A stretch of DNA of 64,000 nucleotides. It comes from Papio anubis (Eukaryota; Chordata; Mammalia; Primates; Cercopithecidae). Shown here piece by piece: positions 1-15,300 of this stretch. Under the pieces are notes generated by a model, which was not told where the DNA came from, did not search any database, and worked only from the letters and a program-made list of their open reading frames with translations. The stretch covers positions 104,805,467-104,869,466 of the forward strand of contig NC_044996.1 in NCBI RefSeq assembly GCF_008728515.1, in the 5' to 3' direction. A program made the translations under genes and the position numbers. How positions within the stretch are numbered: position 1 is the first letter of the stretch; every line of letters starts with the position of its first letter.

Positions 1-178
1 TGATGTGAATGGAAATGGATTAAATACTATTAATTGCTGTGAATTGCTTCCTGCCTTGGCAGAAGGTATCTAGAAGTGGAGTTTGAACTGAAGCTCTAAT
101 GTCATACCCTGTCTGTCATTGTGTACATTGCGCTTTGTCTGTGTAAAGTGTATTTCATATGCTGTCTTTTATCACCAG

Positions 179-339
179 AATTCCTCCCTGTAAGGGTATA
201 AGTGAGGAAACCCAAAAGGCTCTGGACCGCTCTCTTCTTGATTGCACTTTCCGATTACAAGGTAGAAATAACCGCACTTGGGTAGCAGAGTTAGTGTTTG
301 CAAATTGTCCACTTAATGGCACTTCTACCAGGGAGCAAG
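179..339 (+). CDS. MED14: MED14 coding exon a (residues ~686-740)
   Basis: The acceptor is atcaccag at 171-178 and the donor is gtgaga at 340. The exon begins with the third base of a split codon. It encodes RIPPCKGISEETQKALDRSL and continues to STREQ plus the first base of a Gly codon. The upstream 178 bases are intron. Confidence 0.93.
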
Positions 340-3300
340 GTGAGATGTTTCACACATTTTGTCTTTGCATATTTCTGGATTTTTTTAGTATCGGTTACTA
401 TTAATATTTTCTTTTAATCCTGTAGGCCCATCCCGGCACGTTTACCTGACATATGAAAATCTGTTGTCTGAGCCTGTTGGTGGTAGAAAAGTGGTTGAAA
501 TGTTTCTTAATGACTGGAATAGCATTGCACGATTATATGAGTGTGTGTTGGAATTTGCACGTTCTCTACCAGGTACATGTAGAGATAATCTCCTTTTTAA
601 ATAAATAATAATAATAAAAAAAGTCCATACCCTTTTTTTTTAACTGAAGAAGTAAAACATGCACAGTGTTCAAAGCAAAAAAAATCAAAAGTGTATCTAA
701 TAAAACTTAAGTGTTCCTTTCACTTCAGACTTCAATTTCCTTCCCCTAAGGACAACCACTGTTAAGTTTCTTTTGTTTGCAAAAATTTTACACACAGGTA
801 TACTGTATCATAATAATAGTGCTTATTTACTGTGTGCCATACAATATTATAAACAGTTTGCTTGTGTTAACAAATGAGTTATCTTCACAGTCTTCACAAT
901 CACAATCATGAGGTGAGTATTATTCCTCATTTTACAGAAGAAAACAAGTTGCAAAGACTAAGAACTTTGTATAAAGTCCCATAGCTAGTGAGTGGCAGAG
1001 TTGGAATTGGAACCCTTTAACCACTATGCTAGACTGCTTCAGTGTATCTCACCTGCCCTTGTCCCCTTTTGTAGAAATGGAAGCATATTATTTATTATGC
1101 TGTTGCTTTTTTTTAAACTAAGTTACTTAACTAGAGACCTGTGTGGGCATATAATATTGCCAAAATGCCGTCTTATTCAAATTTATATTTTAAAATTTTA
1201 CATGTATAATATTAATCTCCTTTTTGTTTCCTTTGGTTTAGACATACCCGCTCATCTAAATATTTTCTCAGAAGTTCGTGTTTATAATTACCGCAAACTT
1301 ATCTTGTGTTATGGAACCACCAAGGGAAGCTCAGTAAGTCTGATTGAAATGCTGAAGTTCCTGTCTTACGAATTTTTTAAAAATCAAGAATTAAAAAAAC
1401 ATGAAAATTGCCTTAATATAAGTAAGAGCTCAAGTAAAAGTTAGGGATAAAATGGTAAATTTTAAATGCTTGTGGCTATAAATATAGTATACTATAATGC
1501 TTAACTCTTTAAAATTGAAAACAAAAATAATAACCCTGTGATGGGGTATATGATGTTGAAGCAATTTGGATAAGGTAATGTACTGATGGTGTTTGTATTT
1601 TTTTCTTCACTGATTACAGATTTGCTTGGCAATGTGATTATTGTAAGGAAAATTATGTATGAGTGGTTATAACAATATGGGATGCTTTTGCTTTTGGGCA
1701 CATGAATGTTAACATTGTTTCATCTTAATCTTGAAGTATTTCCTGTAATCTGTAGTTCTTTATTTTTTTCCCACCTCACATGTAAAGTCCTAGAAATGTA
1801 GTATAAAAATGCAGCCAACTGGTTTCTCTCTAGACTTCTACGTCAAGTAATGTCAGGTTACTTGAGCTTTTTAATATCTATTAACCAAATGTATCTGTGT
1901 TCAGAGTGGCACCCTTCCCCTTTATGACAGTGCTCCTTAGTTGATGGTACCAAGAGTGTGACTCTTCTTTAGTTCAAGAGAAAAATGAAAAGAAAAACTA
2001 ATGATAATTTTCAAATAAAGTTTAATAAAGTTGTTTTAGCGCCTTTCTGTTTTATTTAGTAAAAGAGGACTAACACATGGTCAGGGAATGTACTTTCAAT
2101 ATTAACACATATTAGCACATCTGGAGTTCGAATCCAGTCTTATTTTATTGCTTGTTTTCCAAAAAAAAAAAATCTCCTTTAGATTTTTGGCATTTTGCCT
2201 TACTTTTAACATTTTTTCCCCCTACTTGAATCTGTTACTTTCTCAGTTTCTGAAACATGTAATCTTTTTCATTTAGATTAGTATCCAATGGAATTCAGTC
2301 CATCAAAAATTCCACATTTCTTTGGGAACTGTTGGCCCAAACTCAGGTTGCAGTAACTGTCACAATACCATTCTCCATCAGCTTCAAGAAATGTTCAACA
2401 AAACACCAAATGTGGTTCAGTTATTACAGGTAATTAAGTTTATTTTCTGTCTAAAAATAAGACTTAGTATGCCAGCCGTGCTGGTTCACACCTGTAATTC
2501 CAACACTTTGGGAGGCCAAGGCGAAAGGATTGCTTGTTCTCAGGAGTTCAAGACCAGCTTGGGCAATGTGGCAAAACCCTGTCTCTATAAAAATACAAAA
2601 ATTAGCCAGGTGTGGCGAAGCATGCCTGTAGTCCCAGCTCTCTGGGAGGCTGAAGTGGGAGGGTCACCTGAGCCTGGGGAAGTCAAGGCTGCAGTGAGCC
2701 GTGATTGTGCCACTGCACTCCAGCCTGGGTGGCAGAATGAGACCCTGTCTTAAAAAACAAACAAACAAACAAACAAAAACAGCATTTAGTGTCTCAGGCA
2801 AAACTCTTCAAAAGATCATGGAGACTTGTCTTTAATGACTAAGGCTGATAACTTTTGTCTTCTATATCTTGAACACTTCTTTGAGAATTTTCTTTGATTC
2901 AATGTGGACCCAGTGATCTAGTTTGCATTCTCTTCAAGGGGAAGTTTTATGGAATCTGCCAGAAGGACGTTGTCTTGTTTTTGACATTTATACACTGAAA
3001 ATTCTGAGGTTTTAACGTTTGTACAGAAACTGGCTGCTCTCACTGTGTTTGTTCCTTTTAGGTACTGTTTGATACTCAGGCTCCATTAAATGCCATCAAC
3101 AAACTCCCCACTGTGCCCATGTTGGGCTTGACCCAGAGAACCAACACTGCCTACCAGTGCTTCTCCATTCTACCACAGTCATCCACCCACATCAGACTGG
3201 CCTTCAGGAACATGTATTGCATCGATATATACTGCCGGAGTCGAGGTGTTGTGGCAATACGGGATGGTGCCTATAGTCTTTTTGATAACAGCAAATTAGT

Positions 3301-6300
3301 TGAAGGTTTCTATCCTGCACCAGGACTAAAGGTAACAGACTTTAGTGTTATAACATGAGTAAACATAAAAATTATCTCTAAAATAGTTTCTTTGATGGGG
3401 AAATAATGGGGAAAAGCAACAAATTCCTGTTTAAATTTAATATAAGTAGCAGTGTTAATTCATCATCTCTATAACTTCATTCTGAAGCAGCTAGAAGTTC
3501 TCATAAATGCCGTGCTTATGTGTATGAGATGATTAAAATATTTTTCTTTACATTCTTACCTTCTGATTAGTAGGGTGAAGATACTAAAGAGAGTTGTATT
3601 TGGTCTTTGGAACTTTAAAAGTAGTTTTTATCATTGATTTTTGAAAAGATTTGGTCATCAATTATACTGTGATGCTTATTTATTTATTTATTTATTTATG
3701 AGACAGAGTCTCACTTTGTCACCCAGGCTGGAGTATAGTGGCACGATCTTGGCTCACTGCAACCTCAGCCATGTGGGTTCAAGTGACTCTCCTGCCTCAG
3801 CCTCCCCAGTAGCTGAGATTATAGGCATGTGCCACCACACCCGGCTAATTTTTGCATTTTTAGTAGGGATGGGATTTCACTATGTTGGCCAGGCTGGTCT
3901 CGAACTCCTGACCTCAAGTAATCCACCTGCCTCAGCCTCCCAAAGTGCTGGGATTACAGGTGTGATGTAATCTGTGCCTGGCCTGATGCATTTTAAAAAT
4001 GTAAGGTCCTGGACCCTTGCAAAGTGCCAGGATCACAGTAACCTGTGCCTGGCCTGATGCTTTTTAAAAATGTAAGGTCCTGGACTACAACTGCCAGAGT
4101 GGTTAACTGATGTGATAGCTCAGTTGTATGTGTTTTTTGTCTGGAGTCAAATAAATCTAAAAGGCTTGATTTGAAAAATAGTCTCCTGCAATTCACTCTT
4201 GTCATTTTCTTGCTCCCCAGATGCCCTGTTTTCAATTCTTATATAGCTGATTATCTTGGTATTTATATCTTTATCTCTAAGTAGAATGCCTACATTGCTG
4301 TTTGTTTACTTTTTGGTTGAGGGCATTATCTGATTCTCACAATGGAAGATGAGCATTCTTTTTTTTTTTTGGAGACAGGATCTCGTTCTGTCCTCCAAGC
4401 TGGAGTGCAGTGGCATGATCATGGCTCACTGCAGCCTCAACCACCAGGGCTAAATCCGTCCTCCCACCATACCACCTCAACTTCCCCAGTAGCAGGGACC
4501 ACACCCGGATAATTTTTGTATTTTTTGTAGAGATGGGATTTTGTCATGTTGCCCAGGCTTTAGTTGTTATTAAATTCTTTTTTATGTGTGCCTTCCTCCT
4601 TCTAGGCTGCTCTCAGTACATAAACACATTTGTCTTTCCTCCTATCTTGGTAACATGGTTAGGTAGCAATTTTGATTAGATTATTTTTCAGCATTTGCAC
4701 TGTTATGAATATGTAAGCATTGCTGCAACCAAGCTTACTATGATTATTTTTCCTGTCTTGCTCAACATTTTATTTTATTGGGAATATTAATTGGGTCTTT
4801 TTTGGTTTCACTTTCTCTATAGTGCCTATCACTAATTAACCTTAAACTCTCTCCTATTTATATAACTACTTTTAGTATGTTCAAACATGTCAAGATACCT
4901 TATTGATTTAATCTTGAAGAAATCTCTTCAATAGGCCTCTGACCTGCTCCAATTTGAACTGATAGCAGTCTGGGCCTTCTACACAGTTTTCACTTAGGAA
5001 TCTGCAAAAGGATGAAAGGGGAGATTCCTCTATTTCTCTTTTATGTTGCATGTTGCATGCCTTGTGTCGTGGGCCCCTTGTTTTTTTTTCTTAGTTTATT
5101 TCATTGTTTTGATTACTGGGAGAAGGTACATGGTGGGTGGAGAGTTAATTTGAAATCATGTATGCCTGAAAGCATCTTTAGTTTACCCTCATCTAACTGA
5201 AGTGGCTAGGTAAAGAACTCTAGGTTGCAATCATTTTCTGTAAAAATTTTGAAGATACTACTTCATTGTCTCCTAGCTTGCATTGTGACTATTGAGATGT
5301 GTAATGAGTTCACACTGTTGAACATTATGTGACTTGACTGGGCTCTTTCAGTCTGAAAACTTACATCCTTTTGCTTTGGGAAATTTCCTTGCACTATTTC
5401 TTTGTTCATCTCCGTTGTTTTCTCTGTTAGCTTGTTTGGGTACTCCCAGTGTTCTGATGCTAGGCATTGTGGACTTGTCCTCTAGTTTTCTTATTTCTTC
5501 TGTTGTTTGTTTTTTTTTTTTTTTTTGGTCTCTTGTTTCTGGGAGATACCTCACTTTTTTCCTCTTATCCCTCTATTTTTTATTTCTATCAATATTTTAT
5601 TTTGGCCATTCTTTAAAAATTTTTTTCAAAAGGTCTTTTTTTGTTTCAAAATGTTTATTTTAAACATTCTATTATATGACAACATTACTTTTTCTTCTTT
5701 TTATCCTACATAATCTCTATTTTATTTACCTTGCTTTTGTGTATGTGGGGGTGTGGTATTGATTTCTTTTATATTAGTGTCTTTCCTCAAATGTTAAGCG
5801 ATTCTTAACTCCCTGCTCTTATTTAAAGGTAAGACTTATTGACTGTGGTCTTCATTGCAGGATGATCTCCTTGTGCCATTTCTTTGGGAAACTCCTGATA
5901 TCAGTAGCTTTAGGTCTTTTTGTTGGACTGGTGTGAGTACCAAGACAGAAGTATCCAAATCTTCTGCATAGATGGTATGCATCTGGCTCTCAATATTGGG
6001 AAAGTCAAATGAGAAAACGAGTATTCTCAAATTTATGTAGACTTTGATCCCCATTTTTTATATGGTAGTCCTTCTCTCAATTGATCTTGGCGTCCCTCAA
6101 GTCAGAGATCCTCCTCCAGGGTGGAAGAGATCAACCCAGCTCAGTGAGAATAGCAGAGGATCTGGGAGGGTCTAAATGTCTCTTAGACTTTCACTTAGTC
6201 CTTCTGTTATTAGTCCCACTTTTATCCCCACTTCCAAAGGTACCCATATTAGTCCGTTTTCACACTGCCGTAAAGATACTACCCAAGACTGGGTAATTTA

Positions 6301-9300
6301 TAAAGGAAAGAGGTTTAATTGACTCACAGTTCCACAAGCTTAACAGAAAGAATGGCTAGGAGGCCTCAGGAAATGTACAATTGTAGTGGAAGGTAAAGGG
6401 GAAGCGCAAGAGCAGGGGAAACTTCTACTTATAAAACCATTAGATCTCATGAGAACTCACTATCACAACAGCCTAGGGGGAACTGTCCCCATAATCCAAT
6501 CAATCAGTCCCTCTCTCAACACATGGGGATTATAATTCGATTACAATTCAAGATGAGATTTGGGTGGGGACACAGAGCCAAACCATATCAGTGCCTGATA
6601 CTGCCAGTTCCAAAGTGTCTCGGGGATCTGGATGGAAATAGTTTGCTTCTTGGCTTTCCCCACAGCTTACTTAGGATACAGCTTTCTCACATTGGATGGT
6701 TCTAGTTGCTACTAAACCATCTGCTTTGCAGCCTCCAGGATGTATTGCTGTTTTTTCTGTTCTCCCATTCTTTTTGTCTTTGTTACTTATTGCTTCAAAA
6801 TTTTTTTTCCAGTAGTTTTAGTGGGGAAAGAATGCAGTGTGTGTTGTGAGCCCATCATCTTTAATTAAAAGTAGACTGTCGACTTTTTTTTTTTGAGATA
6901 GGGTCTCACTCTGTTGCCCAGGCTGGAGCACAGTGGTGGGATCACGGCTCACTGCAGCCTCAACTTCCCAGGCTCAAGCAGTCCTCCCATCTCAGCCTCC
7001 CTAGTAGCTGGATCCACAGGTGTGCACTGTCATGCCTGGCTGATTTTTGTATTTTTTGTAGAGATGAGGTTTTGCCATTGTTGCCCAGGTTGGTCTCGCA
7101 AGGGATCCTCCCACCTCAGCCTCCCAAAGTGCTAGGATTATAAGCATGAGCCACTGTGCTCAGCCCACTTTGGACTTTTAATAGCTCTCTAGTGATTCTG
7201 ATAAGCTTATGATAGAATACTGGGGATGTAAGGAGTGTTAAAGAGAATCTGTGCTTGAAACATAAACTCTGATAGCCTTGCTCAGTTTTGACAATATATA
7301 AAAACAAGGCTGTCCCACTCTTAATGGTTCAAGATTAAATCATGTAATATAAAAAAGGAAAAAATTGGATCGTTTCTTACTCAGTTTTCCTTTCATATTT
7401 TCTAGTTTAAAAAGTGAGAGCGCTCACTAGCTGGGGAATTTTCCAAGTTATGGCCAATATGCTTTTCATTTTTTACCCTCATTTCTGGATTAGAAGTTAA
7501 TAAGAAAATATTATGATCTGATGGTAAGAGGTGCCAGGATGTACTTCTTTCTTCAACTTTTTGCTCACACAATATTTCTTAGTTGATATGACCTTTTTTT
7601 AGATGCTGTTTTTGTTAACTGTTTTCCTTAGTTTCCAGCTTCAAAATTAACAATATTTCTTCTAGGTTGTCCTAGTAATGATCTTCAAGGATCAACATAC
7701 TATGTTTCTGTTTAAATATTCTAAATAATTTAAAATGTTTTGCTAATAATGTTAGGTAAAATAATCTAATTTTTACCTGTTTATATCCGTAGACGTTCCT
7801 GAATATGTTTGTTGACAGCAATCAGGATGCTCGAAGAAGGTCTGTAAATGAGGACGATAATCCCCCTTCTCCTATAGGAGGAGATATGATGGATTCTTTA
7901 ATATCGCAGCTCCAGCCACCACCCCAGCAACAGGTAATATCTAGCCAAAATTCCAAGTGGTATCACATTTCTGTAACTTCACAGGTTCTATAGGCATCAA
8001 AGACAAGGAGGTCCTTGGTGGGCCCGAGATGCCCAGGAAATACTTATGAAATAATGAGTTACAGAAGGAGGTGAGGAGGAGACTTCCAGTGACAAGAAAT
8101 GAATAGTGTTGGAAACAGCATTCATCTCAGATCATTCACGCACTTAAAATGATGTTATATGATTCCAGGGATGGAAATATCATCCGCAGGATGTGAGATC
8201 TTTGAGAGAGTTTCCTCACCTTGTCTTGAAGGACAGATGCTGTTAAAGTAGAGCACAGTGGACTAAATGTCTAGCGATGTTCAGTAGGGACTGCTACAGA
8301 GAACAGGTGGACAAATTTTCAGGGTTCTGTCCTCAGACCATTTGGATAAGCCACATCATAGAACCATAAGAGCTTTCAGTTCTGTCCTGTCACCTTCACA
8401 TGTCTGAGAGTTGAACAGGCCCCTAGGCCAGCCATTGTTTTCTCACAGACCCTCCTGAAATAGAAGGTGAACAGTGATCATTTAGCCCTTCAACAGTCCT
8501 GTGTGACTCCCTAGTCTGAAAAATCCTCATTGAGGCTGTAGACTCTGGGCTGGAGTCTTCAGGGGCTCCATTTTTAGTTGTATATGAGCACACAGCCTCT
8601 AGGCAAGGCTCTTTGGCACATCCTTTAGTTTTGGTTTACAAAATAGCTCACTGCTTCTCACCCAGAAGCTTTCATGAATAGCATTGCTTGAAACCAGCAT
8701 TGTGCAGAGAATCCTCTTAGCTTATTTTATTGCTTAGCTTCTGGTCTGGCTACTTAGTGACTACAACTTTCCAGTGCTTAAATCTTTGAAAAAATACTAG
8801 ATTCTTACTAGAAGGAGGGTTTTTTGGAAGCTCTATTGTTCCTGACAGCTATTTAGGGTTACTTGCCTTCTCGCTGTTTCCCTTCTTGGACTTCATGTAG
8901 AACAGGGAAGCTCAGTAAAGGCCTATGCGAATATCTCTGTGTAGCCAAGGTGCTGCACTCTTGTGACAAACATTGACTCAGATGAGATACTAGCCCTCTG
9001 AGGATGCTGGGCCACCATGGGAGAGAAGTACCTTGGCCCAGCGGATATCAGAGCAGCTTTTTCCTTGTGGAAGCCACTTTCTTGCATTTTTTATTTTTCC
9101 TGTACCTGATATGGAGCAGGGAATGAGCCACATCCTTTGGGGGAAAGAAGTAACTGAGATGGGCTGTCTCATGACCATGGCCGTAGCAGGGCCAATGTTA
9201 TAGGGGGGATGGAGGGAGAATGTGGTCCATTATTCTCTCTGTCTCCCAAGATAAGTTGTTCATTGGCCCCTCTATAATGATTTTTTTTTTTTTTTTGAGA

Positions 9301-12300
9301 TGAACTTTTGTTCTTGTTGCCCAGGCTGGAGTGCAGTGGTGTGATCTCAGCTCACCGCAACCTCCGCCTCCCAGGTTCAAGTGATTCTCCTGCCTCAGCC
9401 TCCCGAGTAGCTGGCACTACAGGCACGCACCACCATACCCGGCTGATATTGTATTTTTAGTAGAGAGGGGGTTTCTCCATGTTGGTCAGTCTGGTCTCAA
9501 ACTCTCGACCTCAGGTGATCTGCCTGCCTTGGCCTCCCAAAGTGCTGTTGTTACTGAAAAAAATCATAATTTGACACAGTGAGAGCCTGCAGCGCTAGTT
9601 TATTAGATACTCTGAGTTGGCTAAGAGCTCTATACACCCAGTAGCATTTCATACTGAACATGAGATTTCTAACTAGGAAAATAGTTGCAAGCTAAGGCAG
9701 AAGGATTAGATGTGGGTAGATTGGCCAAAGGTTAGGATATTCTAGAAAAGTTAGAATGATTTGTCACTTTGGGAAAACTTGAGGAATTTTCTGCTTTTTC
9801 TTGCTCTGTATTCAACCTGTAGGTAGAGCCTTTTTGTTTGTTTTGTTTTTAAGTTAAAAAGTTTGACACTTAATACCAAGTCAGAATCCTTTTAAAAGAA
9901 TATTCATCTGCCATGGTTAAATGTCTTTAGTCAGTGGCTTTGGCTTTATGTACTCCTAAAGACTGAGCCTTTTATTGAGCAGTTTCAGTTTTCAGTTTTT
10001 TCTGCTTATCAGATATCTGTGCAATGCTTCTATTTGTAAACTGTTCATCTCCCTGATAAGACAGTTGTGAGAAAAAAATGTTCATAAAGGGATTCATGTA
10101 CATTTTACTTGATGTTAGCAGGTAGCTTTTCTTCTTTTATGTAAAATGCTGTTTTAGTGTATAAGCTAGTCCATGAGAAAGGAAAGGAAGAAAATATAAA
10201 AGTTTATGAATATCATAGTTTTAATTAACAAGTTAGTATGGCTTACATTTCCAAACATAAAGGTACATTCTACATTATTGGATAAAACAGTATGGGCAAA
10301 TACATGATTTTGTAGCTTATGAGTTAGCCTGAATTCTATAATTTCTTTAAGATAGCTTAGAAAGAATCAATAAAAAAAAAAGTAGACAATCTGGTTTTAA
10401 AAATAGGTAAAAGATTCAAGTCATTTCACATAATAGGATGTCCAAGTGGCCGATAAGCACAGAAAAGGTATTCAAACATTATTTGCCATCACAGAAATAC
10501 AAATTAAAGCTACAATGAGGTAACACTCCACACCCACAAAAATGACTTTAAGAAAAAAATTGATAATTATTTCCAACATTTGATGTTAGGAACAACTGAA
10601 ACTCTTGTGTGGCACTAGAAAATATGTAAAATGTTACAACTACCTTGTGAAAGTGATAAAGATGAGTAAAGGTCAGGCTGAGCTACCATATTTCATTGAT
10701 ACTAAACGCCACCAAATGTAAGATGCATCAGTTTTTATCTACTGCTCAGAAAGAAAAAGCACTGCCAGTTAAACTAACATCCCATAAATGGAAAGAGACA
10801 CCCTGATGTTAGAGATATTAAAGTGTGGGGGGAAAATGTCTTAGAATCAATGAAATGGTAGATAAATAATAGAGATAAATCAGTTATATGCTAGATATAA
10901 AATGAGCAAAAAACATCTTGAGGGATAGAAAGCATTGCAAGATCGGGAAAGAGGATGTTGCTATTTTAAAACATTTCGAAAGTCAGGGTTGTGTTGTTGA
11001 TGTGTATTTATTTTGCACGCTTTTATACCTCATGTTTCCTATTTGGTAACCAACAAAGTGTGTAAATATTAACACTGTTGCTATAATTAGTGAAAGCCAC
11101 ACTCTTATGCTCCATGCAGTTGGCCATTTTACCAACATTTAATTTTCTTCTTTTCAGCCATTTCCAAAGCAGCCAGGAACATCAGGTGCTTATCCTCTTA
11201 CTTCACCCCCTACATCTTATCATAGCACAGTCAATCAGTCTCCCTCTATGATGCACACACAGTCTCCAGGTAAGATATCACTTACTTTCTTGTCATGTTC
11301 AACTTTCAAATCCAAAATACACACACACACCCGCCCCCCACATTGAGAAGCACTGTGCATCTAGCCTCAGGCTTCAGAGAGAATTCCCTTTCTAGTCTAT
11401 GGCTAGATAGTTGTCACTCATTTATTATGGAAGGTTTGTGAAGTCTGTGTCCAGGCTCAGGAGCACTTTAAAAGGTTTAAATTAATGTCACCCAGAGCCA
11501 GACTCACAGCACAACTCCAGGGGGTGCTAATCACAACATGATCTATATTACAGATCGACAGACTCTAAGGCCTATAGAGCCAAATCCTGCCTGTCATCTG
11601 TTTTTGTAAATAAAGTTTCATTGGAATGAAGCCACACTTGTTTATGTGATGTCTATGGCTGCTTTCCCACTATGACAGCCCTTTACAGAAAAAGTTTGCT
11701 AAGCCATGGAATAGGTGGAAGGGTGGCCTGCCCCCAGGCTCCGAGTCAGGCAGTGCACAGTCTGTTTGTCCAGACATAATGACTTTGTTGGCAGCCCTAT
11801 GAAGTGTGCCATAAAAGTGCTTGAGAATGCCAAATTTTTGCTTTTAACTGAATGATTCAGTGGTATCTCTTGAGCACTTGCTCTGTGCCAAATGCTGCCT
11901 GGTGCTGGGGATTTAACAGTGAACCAGATATCAGCCCTGCTCTTGAGCTTATCATCTAGCAAGGAAGCTAGGTCATCAGATTTATTGGGGAGAATGACCC
12001 CTTGCCTACTAGGTCCTGGTAATATGTCCAGAGCATAATGATGGTTTTTTCAAAGAAAGTTTTAGCATAAAAGATGTGATATGTAATATAGGATGTAAAA
12101 TATAAGAAATTAAATGATTTTTAAAAGCATGCATAATAAAACCTTTTATCTACTGTAAATATGTCAGTCCACTCAACTAAAGAATACATTAAGTAGTTTA
12201 GTACCAATTAAAGGCATTCGGGCTTATCAGAAAACAGGACAAACAAAACTACATTAAATCCTGATTTTTAAGTAACAAACCCAACAAATACATCTGCTTT

Positions 12301-15300
12301 TAAGTTTTCACTTTGAAAAGCAGAATTTGCGGTGCATACTTTTCTCCTTTATAAAATACAAAAATTCTTATAGATATGTATATGTGTGTCTGTATATGAG
12401 AAATTTGTATTGACCAGAAAATCCGTTAATCTGCAGGTGGGAGATGTAATGACATAACTTATTCAATAGCTAATTCCATTTGTAAAATGAGAATAATATA
12501 AAACCTTTTCCATAGGGATGTTGTAAGAATTGAACGCAATAGTTCACATAAAGTGTTTAGCCTGGGGTGTGGTACATGACAAATGCCTCTTTGACCAGTC
12601 CATTGTAATCTGTCTTGTTGCCCAGATTGGGCTGCTCGGCATCCTGCACTGCCTAGGCACCCGCACCCTGGCAGATCCCACCCCCACCATGTCTCACACG
12701 TAGCCATTCATATTGCTCTTCACATTACTTCAGTGGTGTCGTTTTAAAAAAACAGATCCTCATTTTTTAAATCTTTAAATTCACTTTTATTTGGGGGGTG
12801 GGGTGTGCTTCCTCTGCTTAGATTCCTAGGTAAACAGTCTTCATCTGTAATGCCAAGTATGATGAGTGTTACAAAAAGGGTCACTTGGGCTTCTGAAAGA
12901 GCGTTCGATAAGGAGGGGTTCAATTGTTTGTTTCTTGGGGATGCCTTGTTTGCCTCCCGCCTTTCAACACTATTTAAGCCGAGACGTGAAGGGTGGGTCA
13001 GAGTTACCCAGGTGCAGGGACATGGACAAGGAGGATATCTCAGGCAGACTGTGCAGGGTGTGTGGAGTCTGAACTCCCAGAAGATGGTAGACTCTTCCAA
13101 ATGGCTGGTGTGTGGAGAGACAGGGCTCTGTTCAAAATTTTGGCCTTTATTGTATGGGTAAATAGGAAGCCATTGTTGGATTTTAGTCTGGGTTAAATTT
13201 ATACAACTGAAAGTGACAAGAGTGGTGGATGGGCAGATTTCACAGAGAAAGGAGCAGGGCGTTCTCTTGAACCTGTTGATTTTGCAAGTCCCCAGAGATT
13301 CCTAAGTCAAGATGTCCAGTAGGCAGTTGGCTGTATGAGCCTATGGTTCATCAGAGATGGTTGAGCCACAGATGAAGACTTGGAAGTTGTTGTTGTCATG
13401 TCTAGGGTCATTGAAGCCCAAGTGGGTAGTTGAGTCCACCCCTAGGAATACCAGTGGTCAGTAGGGAAGTAGCAGCTAGGGAGGAAGTAGGCAAAACAGG
13501 AGAAACAGGATTGTAGAACCCCAGGGGAGTGTGTTTCTAGGATAGGAGTTGACATTGTTTTTATACAGTAGGAAGGGAAAAATATTTTGAAATACTTATA
13601 GTAGTAGACAAGCATATATAGTGCTTACTGTGTGCCAAGCCCTAGTCTAAGCACTTTACCCATTTAATCCTCACAGCAAACCTGTGGTGTAGGTCCTATT
13701 ATTATTGCCGTTTTATGGAGGAAAACTGAGACATGGAGAAGTTAGGTCGCTTGTCCAGATCATACAGCTAAATAAGTAAACATAAACACTTAAAAGTTGG
13801 TCAAGTTGATCAACATACTGACTGAAAGTAAGGCAGTGCTTTAGGTATTACAGAACACAAAAATATGAAATTATCTCACATAGTACAGTTCCCCTCGCCT
13901 TATCGCTCTCCGAGGTTTTAGTTGCCTGAGATCAACTGAGGACCAAAAATGGGCAAGTATAGTACAATAAGATATTTAGAGACAGAGAGGTACCATATTC
14001 ACATAACTTTTATGATAATATACTGCTAAGAGTGTTCTATTTTACTGTTGTTAATTTTTTACTGTACTTAATTTGTTAATTAAACTTTATCATATATGTG
14101 TGTAGGATAAAAACAGGTTTCAATACTATCTGAGGTTTCAGGCATCCACTGGGGGTCTTGGAACATATCCCCTGTGGATAAGGCGGGGACTGCTATAGTA
14201 GAGAATTTGAAACATGCTGATATTAAAGGTAATTATGATAATGTAGCAAGTGTTTAAATGTTGCATTTATTCATAGTTTTGGTAGCCATAGTTCACCCTT
14301 TCATAATCCTAAATTAAAACTAGTCCTGTGGCTTTAAATAAGTTAACGTTTGCCTGTTTTTTATATCTCCAATCTCAGTCTCTCCGTAAGTCTAGTATTG
14401 TATTTTCTTTTTTCTTTCTTTTTTTTTTTGGAGACAGAGTCTTGCTCTGTCATCCAGGCTAGAGTACAATGGAGCAATCTCATCTTGCTGCAACCTCCAC
14501 CTTCTGGGTTCGAGTAATTCTCCCACCTCACCCTCCTGAGTAGCTGGGATTACAGGCACACGCCACTGTGCCTGGCTAATGATTGTATTTTTAGTAGAGA
14601 CGGGGTTTCGCCATGTTGACCAGGATGGTCTCAAACTCCTGACCTCAGGTGATCTGCCCGCGTCGCCCTCCCAAAGTGCTGGGATTACAGGCGTGAGCCA
14701 CCACACCCGGCCTTGTATTGTATTTTCTAACTGTCTATTCGGCATAATTTCCATGTAATGTCTGGTAGATACCTGAAACTCAGCATGGCTGAAACTAAAC
14801 TCCGGATCTCTTCACTGCCCCAGTGCTCCTCTTCCCACAGACACCCCAGCTCAGTAAATGGCAGGCCCTTCCTTCCTGCTACTTGGGCTGAAGCTCTTCG
14901 AGTCATGCTGGACGTCTCTTTCATACCCATGTTCAGTCATTTACCAAATACTGTCAGCTTGATTTTCAGAATTTACCCAGAATCCAACCACTTTTCACTA
15001 CCATAGTCTGTCACCTTTACCCAAGCCACTAGTCCTCTCTCACCTGAATTATTGCAGTCATTTCTAACTGGTTTTCCTGTCCCTACCCCTACCCTTGCTC
15101 TATAGTCTGTCCCACAGCAGCTAGAGTGATCCTTCTGGGACAGAAGTTCGTCCATGATTTCCGCTCCAAACTCTGCATTGGATTCCCACTCATTCAGGGT
15201 AAACCCTAAGTCCTTAGAGTGGCCCACAAGTCCCCATGTGATCTGGGACCCACCCCTCTTCCTCCAGCCTCTCTGGTGTCCTCTCTTCCCACTGCCCACC

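Noticed and set aside
992..1444. 150-codon plus-strand frame
   Set aside because: Only 1242-1333 of it is a real MED14 exon; the rest is MIR and intron read-through.
2112..2138. Possible tRNA T-arm (ctggagttcgaatccag)
   Set aside because: The T-arm-like hairpin is good, but no acceptor stem, D-arm or anticodon arm can be drawn around it, so it is taken as chance.
12744..13161. Two 118-codon frames on opposite strands
   Set aside because: They have no start context or splice-site support and no family match; they lie in a MED14 intron next to an L2 remnant.
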